A stretch of 64,000 nt of DNA, taken from Pyrus communis. Its lineage: Eukaryota; Streptophyta; Magnoliopsida; Rosales; Rosaceae. Below the pieces are notes generated by a model. The model did no database searches and was not told where the DNA came from. It was given only the letters and a program-made list of their open reading frames with translations. Both the position numbers and the translations under genes were made by a program. Positions 23,784 through 35,892 of the stretch are shown here, in pieces; position 1 is the stretch's first letter, and every line of letters starts with the position of its first letter. The stretch lies in NCBI RefSeq assembly GCF_963583255.1, contig NC_084808.1, forward strand, positions 9,881,501 to 9,945,500, in the 5' to 3' direction.

Positions 23784-24020
23784 TGGATGCCATTTGGCGG
23801 GAAAACATTGGGTGTGGTGCCACGTGGAATCCATCTGGGCGAGGAACTGGGTCCCAAATCATGCCATGTCAACATTTAACAGACCAATTCATGGACAAGC
23901 TAACAAAGGTATAACATCGGACCAAATTCTAAAGATGAGGTATGACATTGTCAATTTTAAAAGATGAGGTATGAAAATGTCGTGACGCTAATAGATGAGG
24001 TAGTTTTTTGTACTTTACCT
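23784..24020 (-). repeat. Right TIR of the MULE
   Basis: Inverted partner of 15943-16179, followed directly by TTATTTTTA at 24021-24029. Confidence 0.9.
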
Positions 24021-24029
24021 TTATTTTTA

Positions 24030-24644
24030 TATAGATAGGTTTTGGTATATAAAATTAGTTTGATTAAATTTTTTTTTTTTTGAACAATAAATTAGTTTGA
24101 TTAATTAGTATAAAATAATTTATTTATATAAGGGCAATTTAGTAATCAAGCTAGTTTTAATTTCAATTCCAATGAATTGTTAACAATTTATATGAAACCA
24201 ATATCATTCTTTTTCGATTCCAAACAGTTTTAGTAAACAACTTCAACAGGAATCTGATTGTGCTTCTACCTCATTCCAATTCTTTTTCAACCCAATTCCT
24301 CCTCAATTTAATTCTTCTTAACCTGATTATGGATGAGTAAACGCGTCCTCAAACAGATACAAACACTACTCTACATTTACATTCCAGATGATATTTTTGA
24401 ATTTTGTCTTTTCTTTAATGAATAAGAGCGGGAAAAATCAAATTTGGAAGAAAAAGAGTTTCACTTTTTCTTATTAGTTTTGTTTCGTATCCTTCGACTT
24501 GTATCTTGTGGTGGAACTTGCCACGTGTCCTTTTGATATGGTGGTAGTTGAACCAGTGACACATTTAATATCCAACTTACTCCCGCCGACATTTTCCCAC
24601 CTCCATTAAACCCTCGTAAATCCCCCAAAACCTCCACAACCACC
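24030..24644 (+). promoter_or_regulatory. Upstream region of BIO3-BIO1
   Basis: Between the MULE and the ATG there is AT-rich sequence up to about 24450 and then a CT-rich leader. I see no unambiguous TATA box. The first 320 bp may be the right arm of an older TIR element. The promoter must therefore lie within this short interval or within transposon sequence. Confidence 0.45.
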
Positions 24645-27600
24645 ATGCTCACCCTCACTTCTCTCCTCCTGCGCCCCGCCCGCCACTTCGTCAAACCCCT
24701 ATCCACCGGAACCGCCTCCACCGCCACCACTCCTCCGCCTCCTCTCACCGTCCCCCTCTCTCACCCCATCTACCTCGTATGGTCCGCCAACACCTCCCTC
24801 GGCAAAACCCTAGTCTCCACCGGCCTCGCCGCCTCCTCTCTCCTCTCCAGTCGCCACCCCCGCCGCCGCTCTTTCCTCTATCTCAAGCCCATCCAAACCG
24901 GCTACCCGGCCGACTCCGACTCCCATTTCGTCTTCTCCAAACTCACCTCCCTCGCCCCCCGCCGCTCTCCCCACCTCTCTCTCCTCGCCTCCAATCACGT
25001 TCTCAAGGCCTCTGCCTCCGCCGCCAGCTCCATCTTAGCCCCCCAAATTCTGCCAAATCACGGAAAGGGCATGTGTGATTTGGACTGGTGTGAAGAGAGC
25101 AGGGTTGATGGTGGCAATTCTGGGAATGCACCAAATTCGGAGCTGGTTTGTAAGACAATGTACGCTTGGGGAGACCCTGTCTCACCGCACTTAGCGGCTG
25201 AGAGAGAAAGCGGTGCGGTGGAGGACTCGACCTTGCTCGAATTGCTGCAGAGGTGTTTGGACATTGGGGTTGGAAAGGAGAAAATGGATTCTTTCTGTGT
25301 GGTTGAGACCGCTGGTGGGGTTGCTAGTCCAGGGCCTTCTGGATCGCTTCAATGTGACTTGTACAGGTACTTCAAATTCGTAGTTGATAACATATGCTCT
25401 GTATATCCTTGTTATTGTTATTCTTAATCAGTCAAATCATAAATGTGAGAACTTGGTGCATGTTTGCAGACCTTTCCGTTTACCTGCAATTCTTGTTGGA
25501 GATGGACGGCTAGGTGGTATTTCCGGAACCATTTCAGCTTATGAAACTTTGAAACTCAGAGGTTATGATGTTGTTGCTGTTGTTCTTGAGGATCATGGCC
25601 TTGTAAATGAGGTTCCGTTAGCATCATATTTTCGAAACAGGTAATCTGATTATTTTTTTATTTATTTTTATAGTGGCTATATACTGGTCTGTATGTACCT
25701 ATATGTCAATATGTGGACATAAATACGCAAACATGGCTCGCATATTTGCATTTCATTGTCTTTGAACGGATATGATAATTATGTTTTTGATGTCAGACGT
25801 GTTTAATATCCTTCTACTCATGTAAAAATCCAGATATGGTAACTGTTATAATTTTTTTTAGTGTTCCAGTACTTGTGCTGCCGCCTATTCCACAAGACTT
25901 GTCAGATGACCTTGTGGAATGGTATGACGATACTCAGAATGTATTTGATTCGCTGATGGAAATAATGCTATTAGCCCACTCTGAACGAATCAAGAGATTG
26001 CATAACATGCCGAAAAGGGCTGTAGATGTTTTTTGGTGGCCATTTACTCAGCACACATTTATACCAGAAGGAGATGTTACAGTGATTGATTCACGCTGTG
26101 GTGAAAACTTTTCAGTCTTCAAGGTTTGTGTATGTGGCTTCACAAATTACCAATGAAGGCAGAATATGTCATGCTTGACTGTTTGTTGTTTCTTCCTAGG
26201 TGATAATTATAATCGACTCTTTCCTAGCATGCCTACCTAACTTTTGTTTTATTTCATCTTAGGCTCGGAATGATGATGTTATGATTCAACAATTTGACGC
26301 ATGTGCAAGTTGGTGGACTCAGGGACCCGATGCTACTTTACAGGTCATCTTTATAAATATCTTTCTGTTAAATGTTTTCACTGGGACTCGATTTCAATCT
26401 AGATAATTGGTGGTCAGACTTTGACATAGCTCACAATCATCGTGCAAATTTATAATTTCCAAATCCTTGATTGTGTCATTCCTGGAATGGATGCCTATGA
26501 TAGTATGCATCTTGTATGTTTATTATGCTGTTGCCCATTTGCATCGTTGTTGATTCATTCACTGTCTTTTTGCTTAGACTATTTATAATGTTGTCCATTC
26601 GCACCTTTTGGTCTATCCAACTGGTGTTGAACCCTCTCATTGAGAGCAGAGATTTTCTGTTATTAGTTTTTGGCTTCCATATGGATGGTCAGGACAAAGA
26701 CTGTTCCCCCTGTGTTCACACTTTTCAATCTTTCTTGGGTTTTTTCGTTTCTTTGTGTTTTTAGTTTTGGAAGTTATATCTCATCGACACTGATTGTGCC
26801 TCCCGGTTGTTTCAATAAATTTATTAATAGAAGTACCAAACAATAATATGGAATGCCTGAAGTTTTTTAATCTGGTTTTTGTTTAGGTGGTTTCAGACTG
26901 AGCTTGCAAGGGATATGGGTTATGCAGCTGCAAGATTTGGGCATGTGATGTTTCCTGAGAATGTTTATGAGCCAGCCTTAGAATGTGCTGAACTTTTGCT
27001 TGAAGGTGTTGGAAAAGGTTGTTACGGTGTCGCTTTTATTCCTTTTATTTCTTTTCTTGTACGCTGTTTTCTGTATTCTTAAAACATACTTGTTCTAACT
27101 TTTCAGTGCTTTATTATTTGGGTAATGAATCTTTTATTTGAGTATTATTTGTGGTACATGCGGAATCAAAGTTTGTTTTAAAATATCTTAAATATGTCAT
27201 CTATATTCTATCTATTTTCCTTATTTTTTCTACATTTGCGTATATGTGACTGATGACCATTTATGCAGGTTGGGCTTCTCGAACATATTTTTCGGATAAT
27301 GGATCGACAGCAATTGAGATTGCATTGAAGATGGCGTTCCGTAAATTCTCTTATGAACATGGAATTCTTTTAGATCATCTCAAGGATAACTCAGCTGAGA
27401 GACATCCGGAGCTTGTGGTGGGTCACATTAATTCTTCTCTTCATCTGCATAACCACTGTCTTTATCAGAGTAGACAAGTACTTCTAATGTGTGATTTCTA
27501 ACTTGATAAAAGCTCTGTTCCCTGAAACCAGTAAAAGAAACAGTTCTGTTGGTTAAAAAAGTCCTAAGCTTCTCTGCCTGGCGCACATGGTTATTCAACC

Positions 27601-30600
27601 TTTGTATCTGTACTGAAAAACTAATAATCTATTAACACAGTTGTAAAATAACATACTCCAATTCCAGCTTGGCATACTACTTGGATAGTGAAGTATACTC
27701 AATGAGTATCAGGTATTTTTTAATAGATAGCATCAAATATCTCTATCCAAAAAATATTTTACATTAGCAATGAACTAAGAAAGTGTGCACTTTCAGAAAT
27801 TTTCTGATTGAGGCTTGATGTGAACACCTACCTCTAAGCCAGCATTAACTAAGCAGTCTTCTAGGCATTATTGGTTTAACATAATTTGTGGAACATGTGT
27901 TATGATGTGAATCAACTAATGCACAACTGCATTGTGGTGAGTGAATCAAATTTTGTTGGACTATCCCTTTCGTTAATTGACTTGGGAGTAAGAATAATAA
28001 TATGTCCATCTTTCCTAGTGTTAGCTTGACCGTATTTATATCTTTTGCAGCATAATTTGAGTTTTCAGTATTTTCTTTAACAATAATAGAAAGGGTTGAG
28101 AAGACAAATGGTAGTGAGAGCACACTATTTTGGCAAAATTTATAAATTTGGTACCCCATAGAGTCGAAACTTTGAAGGATATTCTGAATTCAATGTTCTT
28201 CTCTCCCCTGTTTCACGTTTACAGATAAATTAACCTTTACCTGCTGTATGTTTATTTATTTTTATTTGTGATTGGTATGCTACCTTTTGCGCAGGTAGGA
28301 TTCATTGCCTTGCCTATTGTATTGATCCATTAATGTGATGTAATTTTGGAGTTATGGTGAGAATTTTCTTCAATTCTGTTGACCTAGGAGTTGTATATTT
28401 CAGGTCCTTGCTCTGAGAGGATCTTATCATGGCGATACTTTGGGTGCTATGGAAGCACAGGCACCATCATCTTATACAGGCTTTCTCCAACAACCATGGT
28501 ATGGGATGTTCTGTTGCAAGCAACATTACTACAATTCTTCAAAATCAATAAATGGTATTCTTGACTGTCTATCATTCATTCTCTTGCAAGACGTGTAAAT
28601 ATCAGGTATATATTCATATGTAAGAATCAGACATCAATGCCATAAGGAGGGCATTGCGATTTCGTCACGTTGATCATTTATTTCTTGATTCCAGAGTTGT
28701 GTCTAGGAATGTAGCCAGATATTAGCATTATAGAAGAACCTTTTTTATCATCAAACCTTCTCAAGATTTATATGTTTTACCTGCAGGTATAATGGAAGAG
28801 GTTTTTTTCTTGATCCTCCCACAATCTTTTTGTACAACAATATGTGGAGCCTTTCGCTACCTAAAGGGTTGGATTCTCAGATTTTGGATCTTAAAAATTT
28901 GAGTAAGAGACCTTTCTTGTCACGGTTAACCTATTATATTCAGACCTGTTAATTCGGTTACAATTTCTGACATTTTGTTGGCACGTCTACAGCCTTTTGT
29001 TCCCGTAATAATGTTTTCGACAAGAGCAGGGACAAGTCAGATATTGCTGCTCTTTATTCAACACACATATCAGAACAGTTATCAAAGTTCCCTGAATCAA
29101 AAGGGTTAATTGGATCTTTGATTATTGAACCAGGCAAGGTTACTCATATCAGTAACTTTATTCCGATATCTGATTGGATGTGATTACTGTTTTTTATTTC
29201 TTTCTTTATCAGTCAGGTGATATATTTAATAATGTCTCTAATATTTGGATGGGCAATGAAATTTCACTTCACTCCTAAGATGAAATATAGTTAATTATGA
29301 ATTCCCAAGCCCGACCTTCATTTACTGAATCTGCACCTGTTTTTGGTTTTTTTTTTTTTTTTTTTTTGAGCATTGTCGCTTCTGAGCTACCACTTGTTTT
29401 TCATCTTTGAGATGTCTTACATTTGAAGTTCTTTTATTGGGCTTTCTTCTAGTCTATAAAGTGAGCACAGCTGTGTTTGGCGTCTATTGTTCGATGAGGC
29501 TGAGAATTATGACCTGAGTTAAATTTTAATAAATAAAGATTATATACCCTCAGTTGCTTTATGTCTTTCCCTTTTATATGTATTTAGCAATTTTTTCATT
29601 CTTTGTTTGGAATTGTTCTGTAGTCATACAAGCTGCCGGAGGAATGCATATGGTTGATCCACTTTTCCAGCGGGTTCTTGTAAATGAGTGCCGGACTAGA
29701 AATATTCCCATTATCTTTGATGAGGTATTCACTGGTTTCTGGCGGCTAGGAACAGAGGTTCGACTCTCTTTGTTGCATTTCATGCTCTCCTTAAAAAGTT
29801 TCTATATGTTTTATTTAATTGATTGGGAAAGTTACTTTTGTTTTACAGTCCGCAGCAGAATTACTATGTTGTTTTCCAGATATTGCATGCTTCGGGAAGT
29901 TGCTGACTGGTGGGACCGTGCCCTTGGCTGCCACATTAGCTACAAATGCCGTATTTGACTCATTTATTGGAGACTCAAAGGTAATTTATTACGGTGTACT
30001 GCCTTGTATGAGAAGCACTTAATTTTATTTTGCAACTTGGTTTGATTGTATATGTTATTATACATTTGTTTAGCATTATTCACTCTAAAGACAAATCATG
30101 AATAAACAGTTAATATTGGCCAGTATAACAGCCTTCTGAAGATAAATTATAATTTTATTGGTTACATTGGAGGGAATCAGACCCTTGACCTATAACCCAT
30201 TATCCACTCTCTCCGTCACCACTTGGGTTAACCCCCAAGTTTTTAATGGAATTTGTTGTCTCTATTTTAATATTTTGGACCTACATTTGGTGTTATGCAT
30301 AGACTAAGAAGCCCCTGCTGTTGATTTTATAGCTAAAGGCCCTTCTGCATGGACACTCGTATTCTGCACATGCCATCGGGTGCACAGCAGCTGCTAAATC
30401 CATAAGATGGTTTAAGGATTCGCAGAGAAATCCTAATATCACGTCCAAAGGAAGCTTGCTTAGCGAGGTATGTCTAATATCTTTTACTTGTGCTTGTGTC
30501 GCACTTGTATGATACAAAATACAAAAGGGGTAACTTAATGTTTTTTCATTACTGGGATTTAGTTAATTATGAGACTAAAAAAGGGCTTTACATGAGTACG

Positions 30601-31336
30601 GTCATTAAATGATTCCATATTTTAACATGGTGGTACTGGATCCTAAATTATTAACTGCTGAAACTGTTTATATTAAATTTTACCAAAGCCCGCTGTCTTT
30701 GCTCCGTCATTGTGCGGTCTTTTATTAGCTTTGCTTCCTTTTATTTTCTTTAACCACATGGCATCACGTTCAAATGCTTGCAGTTATGGGATGAAAAGCT
30801 AGTGTACCAGATCTCTTCACATCCTGCAATTCAAAGAGTGGTTGTGTTGGGGACACTCTGTGCTGTAGAGCTTCGAGTAGAAGGCTCCAATGCTGGGTAT
30901 GATCTTATTACTCCATCTTTTATATTTTATGTGGTGCCTACCATGCATATTTGTTATTTAGATTTTATTATACATGTTATACACTTGAAAAGTACGAGTT
31001 GAAATATCATGTGCATGTATTGAGTCTTTGTTTATATACTGTTATCATCACCGGTACTTTTTTGACTAAAAACTGATAGCTGATAATTAGCAGGCGGTGT
31101 AATGTTTTTTTGAACGTTGTTTGAAATGTTTTGTTCTATGGATTTTGAATAGGTATGGGTCACTCTATGCAAGCTCTCTTCTGAAGAAGCTCCGGGAAGA
31201 CGGAGTTTACATGAGGGCGCTGGGACATGTCATATATCTCATGGGCGGACCCTGCACGTCTCCTAAAGTCTGCAAGCTAGTACTCGTTAAAGTTTACAGA
31301 AGACTCGAAGAACTTAGCCAAACTCAAAACAATTAA
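24645..31336 (+). CDS. BIO3-BIO1: Bifunctional dethiobiotin synthetase / DAPA aminotransferase
   Basis: Two consecutive steps of biotin synthesis in one protein: 7-keto-8-aminopelargonate to 7,8-diaminopelargonate (C-terminal, PLP) and then to dethiobiotin (N-terminal, ATP and CO2). The plant enzyme is mitochondrial. Exons: 24645-25366, 25470-25640, 25862-26123, 26263-26343, 26897-27017, 27269-27417, 28404-28498, 28787-28902, 28993-29133, 29624-29757, 29849-29980, 30333-30467, 30784-30896, 31153-31336; they sum to 2556 nt, 851 residues, with matching phases throughout. An Arg/Ser/Thr-rich N-terminus fits a transit peptide. The BioD half shows the P-loop (NTSLGKT, to residue 55), YLKPIQTGYPAD and AGGVASPGPSG. 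The BioA half starts near WWPFTQHTF and shows SDNGSTAIEIALKMA, GSYHGDT, FDEVFTGF (Asp about 652) and the PLP lysine about 681 (GKLLTGG). Exon 1 is GC-rich. No breaks were seen, so it is probably functional. Confidence 0.95.
29134..29623 (+). other. GC-AG intron of BIO3-BIO1
   Basis: The donor reads CAG|GCAAGG and the acceptor TTCTGTAG. Joining here keeps the frame (IIEPV then IQAAGG). The only nearby GT, four bases on, would shift the frame. A GC donor with a strong consensus around it is the known minor class of U2 introns. Confidence 0.8.
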
Positions 31337-32253
31337 ACTATCTGCAACTGAGAGTTCAAGTAATCTATCGACAACTTTCCGTTCTTGTTTGTTATTTACA
31401 TTTATCTCATGTGTTGTTCTCATGCCAATTGCTTTTAGCCCTAATAATGCCTTCCCTCACCTGCTTATGAACAAGGGAGGGAATGTGACAGTTCATCTGC
31501 TTATATTTTGTATAATTTGATTGGATGGGGTAAAACAAATAAGGGAAGCAAAGTTGATGTATTCTATCATATCTTTTTATATTGTTGTTTTAGGATAAAT
31601 GAGTTCTGTACTACAAATTTTACAAGGACTACTTGTTTTCGTCCTACATATTCATTCCTTATTATTTGTATATCACAGTTTGATATATGTGCAAACGTAA
31701 CTCAATAAAATGAAATAAACATGAATTTGTGCACGAGTAATGTTGATATGTCCGTCGGAAGAAGCAAGGAGTCCAGGGTTTTCCTTTTGCTTCCATTTTT
31801 TTCTTCTTGTATAGTAGCATTATAGTGTGTTCCTCCATAAAAACAATACTTGGCTGCTCATGGTTTTGAAGGAGTCTTCCTCAAAACACTTGTGACCGTT
31901 TTCATGCTTATCATTAGAAACACTTCATGTTATAAATCACACTTTGAAGATCATGGTTGTTTGGTCAGTCAACTGTAGTAAATAATAAATGGTTTGTAAT
32001 ACTTTAATCGATTTCGTCTTTGTTTTTATATTGTTCGATGATTAAATGACTTTAAGTTTTTATTGATTTTTGTTGAGATAATCTTTACATAGTGAATATA
32101 ATAAAAATGATTCTGACTGTAAGTAGAAAGTTTTGTAAAACGACCACATTGTTTTGTGTAAGAAATTCTACAGAGTTTGTGTAGAGCCAAGTTTTCTTCC
32201 CCATTATCTAGTTTCCCTTATCATCCTCCTCTTTCTACCCTTACTTTTTGATC
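31337..32253 (+). other. 3' UTR and downstream spacer of BIO3-BIO1
   Basis: T-rich sequence follows the stop codon. A candidate polyadenylation signal AATAAA lies at 31704-31709, about 370 bp downstream of the stop. No further gene is visible before the TIR element at 32254. Confidence 0.5.
31704..31709 (+). terminator. Candidate poly(A) signal
   Basis: AATAAA in CTCAATAAAATGAAATAAAC, in a T-rich 3' region. Plant poly(A) signals are loose, so the actual site may differ. Confidence 0.4.
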
Positions 32254-33621
32254 TAGGGTTGGGCATGGGCCGGGCCGGGCCCAAATTTGGAAGAACTGGG
32301 CCTACTTGTTTTAAAATGTAACGGGCTGGGTATAGGGATTTTAAGTTCGGGAACCGGACCTAACTCGGCTCGTATCAAACGGGCCAATTTGGGACGGGTC
32401 CACAGGTCCAATAACTTTTTTTTTTTAATCTGGTTATGGGCATGCTAAGATTGAAGCAGAATGAGGTGTGGTTCCGGTGCCGATCGAAAAGGAAGAAGCT
32501 TGTAGAACCAAAGAGCAGGTTACGTCCATCATGAAAATTTTCTGTTACAAATTAACAAAAACCAGTAAATTACATGATTTCTAATGCATGGTTGATGAAC
32601 TACTTAGGAAAGAAAAAAATACCTGCAAAACCCTTATCACAAAATTTTCCCAAACCCCTCAAAAACCCAAAAAAAACCCAAATTAAATTCCCCTACAAAA
32701 CCATCGGGGAACCCAAATCAAAACCAATTTGGGTCTTTTTGAAAATTGGAAGAATAATCGTAGTGGGGGGCTCACCAACCTCAAGTTCTTGGTGTCGATG
32801 AACTTGTTTGATGAAGATGGTAGTCAGGTGGTGCATGACAGGGACCTCGATATATGGTAATGGTGATGGTGATCAGGTGGTGGGTGAGAGGGACCTCGTT
32901 TAGGTTAATGGTGATATGGCGGTACAGACTCAACCTGCAGATCCCTACGGTGACCCTTGTGGTAGTGAACAGTGGATAAACCTACATGCATACAATACGA
33001 CGCTGGATTGAAAGCCGAGCCAACAGAATCAAAGCTGATTTGGCAAAAAGCGAAAGGAAAAGATCAAGTATCGGAGGTAGATCTGTGCTTACCTCAGGCC
33101 TCAGCCAACAATTTGCAGCCATTGATTGAAACACACCGTACAGAGATTACCAGAGACAAAGATGCGATGAGGGCTAGGAATGCGAAAATAGGGACGAAGG
33201 AAGGAGTAAAGAGACACGACCTGAGCCGCCACTTTTATCCCTCGTTTATATAAGGATCTGGATCCCCTAACGGAGATGGGACGGAGAGTCAGTCCGGGGG
33301 AGAGAGATCGAGATGGATGAGAGTCCAGAGTCAAGATGTTTGAGAGTTGAGATGGAAGAAGGTCAGTCTGGAAAAGATCGAGTCTTCGAGAAATTGAGAA
33401 GACATTTGCAGATGACTAGGAGATCAAATCTCCAGATATTGGATGGGGTAAACGGTTTGGGCCGGGGGCCCGTTTTCTTAACAATTTATACCCGCCTTGC
33501 CCCGCAACTAACATGAACCCTATCCGGCCTGCCCCGTTTCAGATTTTAAAACACTAGACCCGCCCGTACCTGCCTGTACCTGCCCCTACCCGCGGGTCCA
33601 ATACCCGTTTGCCCACCCCTA
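32254..33621. mobile_element. hAT-like non-autonomous TIR element
   Basis: The left end TAGGGTTGGGCATGGGC and the inverted right end TAGGGGTGGGCAAACGG form short imperfect TIRs of hAT style. They are flanked by an imperfect 8 bp TSD (TTTTGATC and CTTTGAAC, 6 of 8). The 1368 bp interior has no transposase. Subterminal regions are rich in CGGGTC/GGCCC words. It lies about 0.9 kb downstream of the BIO3-BIO1 stop codon. Confidence 0.6.
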
Positions 33622-33707
33622 CTTTGAACTCCCACTAATATGTCCCAATGGTTGGACTGAGGATCTCATCCGGTTTTTCTTTGTGAGGATCATAGGAATT
33701 AATTTAT

Positions 33708-33934
33708 GGAAAATGTTCCTCACTGGATCCTTTTCCTAGGGGATCTTAGGGATCCTGTGATCGTGACCGTTTATCGTATATTGTGCGGTCAGAAATCATT
33801 TCCAAATTTTAAAATTTTAAAATTAAATATAAATAGTACCTAACAAAAATTGACCACACAATGTACGATGAACGGTCACAATCGCGGGATCCCTAAGATC
33901 CCCTAGGAAAAGGATTTGGCAAGAATCCTATTCC
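33708..33934. mobile_element. Hairpin MITE with 9 bp TSD (MULE-type)
   Basis: The 227 bp element is almost wholly an inverted repeat with arms of about 90 bp. The core CCTTTTCCTAGGGGATCTTA on the left has an exact inverted partner on the right. It is flanked by a perfect 9 bp duplication TTAATTTAT (33699-33707 and 33935-33943), which fits a Mutator-type MITE. There is no coding capacity. Confidence 0.8.
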
Positions 33935-33943
33935 TTAATTTAT

Positions 33944-34325
33944 ATTAGTCGTTTATCGTACATCGTACGGTCTGCTTTCGTTATGCATTGTTTGTGTTTA
34001 ATTTTAAATAAAAAATTCAAAACGATTTCTCATTGCAGAATGACTAATGAACGAATAGGATGAACTGATGTTTAGGATTTTGAGGATTCAGATAGATTTT
34101 ATTCCCAATGATTGGAGGGTGGGATGCTTATGTAGTTTGCCTACGGTGGGATTTTATATACCAATTATATCCCTCCAGTCCCCTCGTAACTGGTGCCGCC
34201 CTATAAATATCTTTTGTCAATTATGCCAAAGAGAGACACCACAACAAATTCAAAAGGTTCTTTTTCTCTTTCATCTCTTTTTTCTTTTCTTTCACGTCTC
34301 TGATTTTCTCGTTGATAACTTTTCC
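33944..34325. other. No gene recognised
   Basis: AT-rich spacer between the MITE and the SINE. One open frame at 34068 onward has no recognisable features and ends in pyrimidine-rich low-complexity sequence. Confidence 0.4.
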
Positions 34326-34481
34326 TTTTTTTTTTTTTTGGAACAACCAATATTATATATGCTAAGGAGTGAGAGAGTGAGGTAAGCCTTACAATTGGTC
34401 AGCCATAATAATGTGGTTCAAATTCTTCTTTGACGAAAATCAAACCTAAGACATCTCACTTACAAGTGAAAAGAAATACAA
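34326..34481 (-). mobile_element. SINE copy, 5'-truncated, minus strand
   Basis: Same family as 14926-15093. Poly-T at 34326-34339 is the reversed A-tail. The segments AATGTGGTTCAAATT and GACATCTCACTTACAA are shared. The tRNA-like A box is missing, so it is truncated at its 5' end. Confidence 0.6.
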
Positions 34482-34513
34482 AAAAGGAAAATTAAAGACA
34501 TAATAATATATAT

Positions 34514-34780
34514 TGTTGCAGTCCTATTAGATTAGGAATGTGATTGTGTAAATCTTAGTGTATCTAGAGATATCTTGGAATATTCTCTAGGGTTAGATAT
34601 TATCCTATTAGAGTTGTAATCCTATTAGGGTAAAGAATTAACCTTCCCTACTATTATAAATAAAGGCACAATGAGGTGAGATAACACACACCTCACAATT
34701 ACACATTTCTCTTCTCCCTATGTGTCACATCCCCTTCTCTCTCTATGGCCTCCATAATTGTTCAGTAAATTATGCCTACA
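34514..34780 (+). repeat. 5' LTR of the copia element
   Basis: 267 bp, TGTTG...CTACA. A TATA box (TATAAAT, 34655-34661) lies in the middle, followed by a CT-rich leader. The sequence right after it, CGTCATCAGCAC, is the usual start of the internal region in this copia type as I remember it. No partner LTR is available for comparison. Confidence 0.65.
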
Positions 34781-35892
34781 ATACGTCATCAGCACACTCT
34801 TGACGCTGCACTAAAGAGAGTTTGATCTTCAATCAGGGGAATATTACATTTTAATCATTCTTTTTATGATTAATTTATTATTTTATTGAATTGATCTACA
34901 TGCTATTGATTCAATATACTTTTTTTTTGTGTTGAATGTGATACAATGCATTGAAGATGCAATTCCGGCTTTCCAAGAAGGATCTTCTACAAATTCAAAG
35001 GCCTTTGTTGTTTTTTGCCATTAGGTACGCTTAAAATAAAGAAAGATATTTGAAACGACCATGAAGCATGAAAACATTCCCCATGATGCATGAACCCCCT
35101 ACATTTATATTTACCTTCCAATATATTTATATTGTATATGTTCATATATTTGTCAATATATATATATACGTTTCATGCATTACGTAATTTTTGCTATGTC
35201 AAAGAATCGAAATAAATTAGAAGCAATTAGGTTTTTATTTATTTATTTATTTTTCAAACCCTAGCAAAAATCAGGAAAAAGAAAAAGAAAAAAGTGAAAA
35301 GAAAAGGGAAAACTCGGTTGAGCCACGATTTGCAGCCGCGCTGGTGCATTGGAGCCACGCGCTTGTGCTGAGTTGCCAAACCGGGTCATGTTAGGTAGCC
35401 AAGCCGTGAGCTATCAAGCCACTGAGTTGCTACCCAGCCCAACCCGAGGTCACCTAAAATACAGCGTTCTCGAGTTGTCTCCTCCATTGATCTGGGCCGT
35501 CATCTTGCCCAGCCAACCCTCGATAACCACCACTATCAACGGCCTGAAGTCATATCCTTTGGTGAGAACCATCGTCCTCGACGATAATCAATAAGATTCC
35601 AGTAGAATCTTGGTTAGGTTTTGGGCAATTCCGATTAAACCCCACCGATTCTTTTTGGACACCATCGAAGTTCACAGCCACCCGTGTGCTTGACTTCTTC
35701 TTTGTCGTTGCTTATTGCGATAGATAGCCTTGAACACCACCTTGAATAGCCGCCTGAAATGGCACTGTTCCCTTTTTCCAGCGTAACCCACAACCTAGCT
35801 TTTCTGGGATTGTTTCAAACCCACTGCTCATAAAGACCTAGCCTGGACCACAAACCAAACCCGTGGGTTTCCAAGACTAGATTGGGCATTTA
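34781..35892 (+). other. Copia 5' internal region, no intact ORF
   Basis: An AT-rich stretch (34850-35230) is followed by A/G-rich and then more GC-rich sequence without an identifiable domain. The 35349-35594 frame has no recognisable features. It is probably untranslated leader plus decayed or inserted sequence. Confidence 0.35.

Larger units (their letters stand above)
15943..24020 (+). mobile_element. Mutator-like element (MULE) with long TIRs
   Basis: The element is 8078 bp. Terminal inverted repeats of 237 bp (15943-16179 and 23784-24020) start GGGTAAAGTACAAAAAACTA on the left, and on the right with one mismatch at the outermost base. It is flanked by a perfect 9 bp target-site duplication TTATTTTTA (15934-15942 and 24021-24029), diagnostic of MULEs. 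It carries a broken MURA transposase at 17266-20196 and a nested minus-strand LTR at 20258-23225. Without the nested LTR the element is about 5.1 kb. The right end lies about 620 bp upstream of the BIO3-BIO1 start codon, so the TIR is part of that gene's upstream region. Confidence 0.92.

Noticed and set aside
24779..25264. Several frames on both strands in the GC-rich start of BIO3-BIO1
   Set aside because: Shadows of exon 1, which matches the BioD family in its own frame.
26887..26896. Alternative acceptor TTTAG at 26886 for exon 5
   Set aside because: It would break the frame; the acceptor ending at 26896 gives LQTELARDMG in frame with the family.
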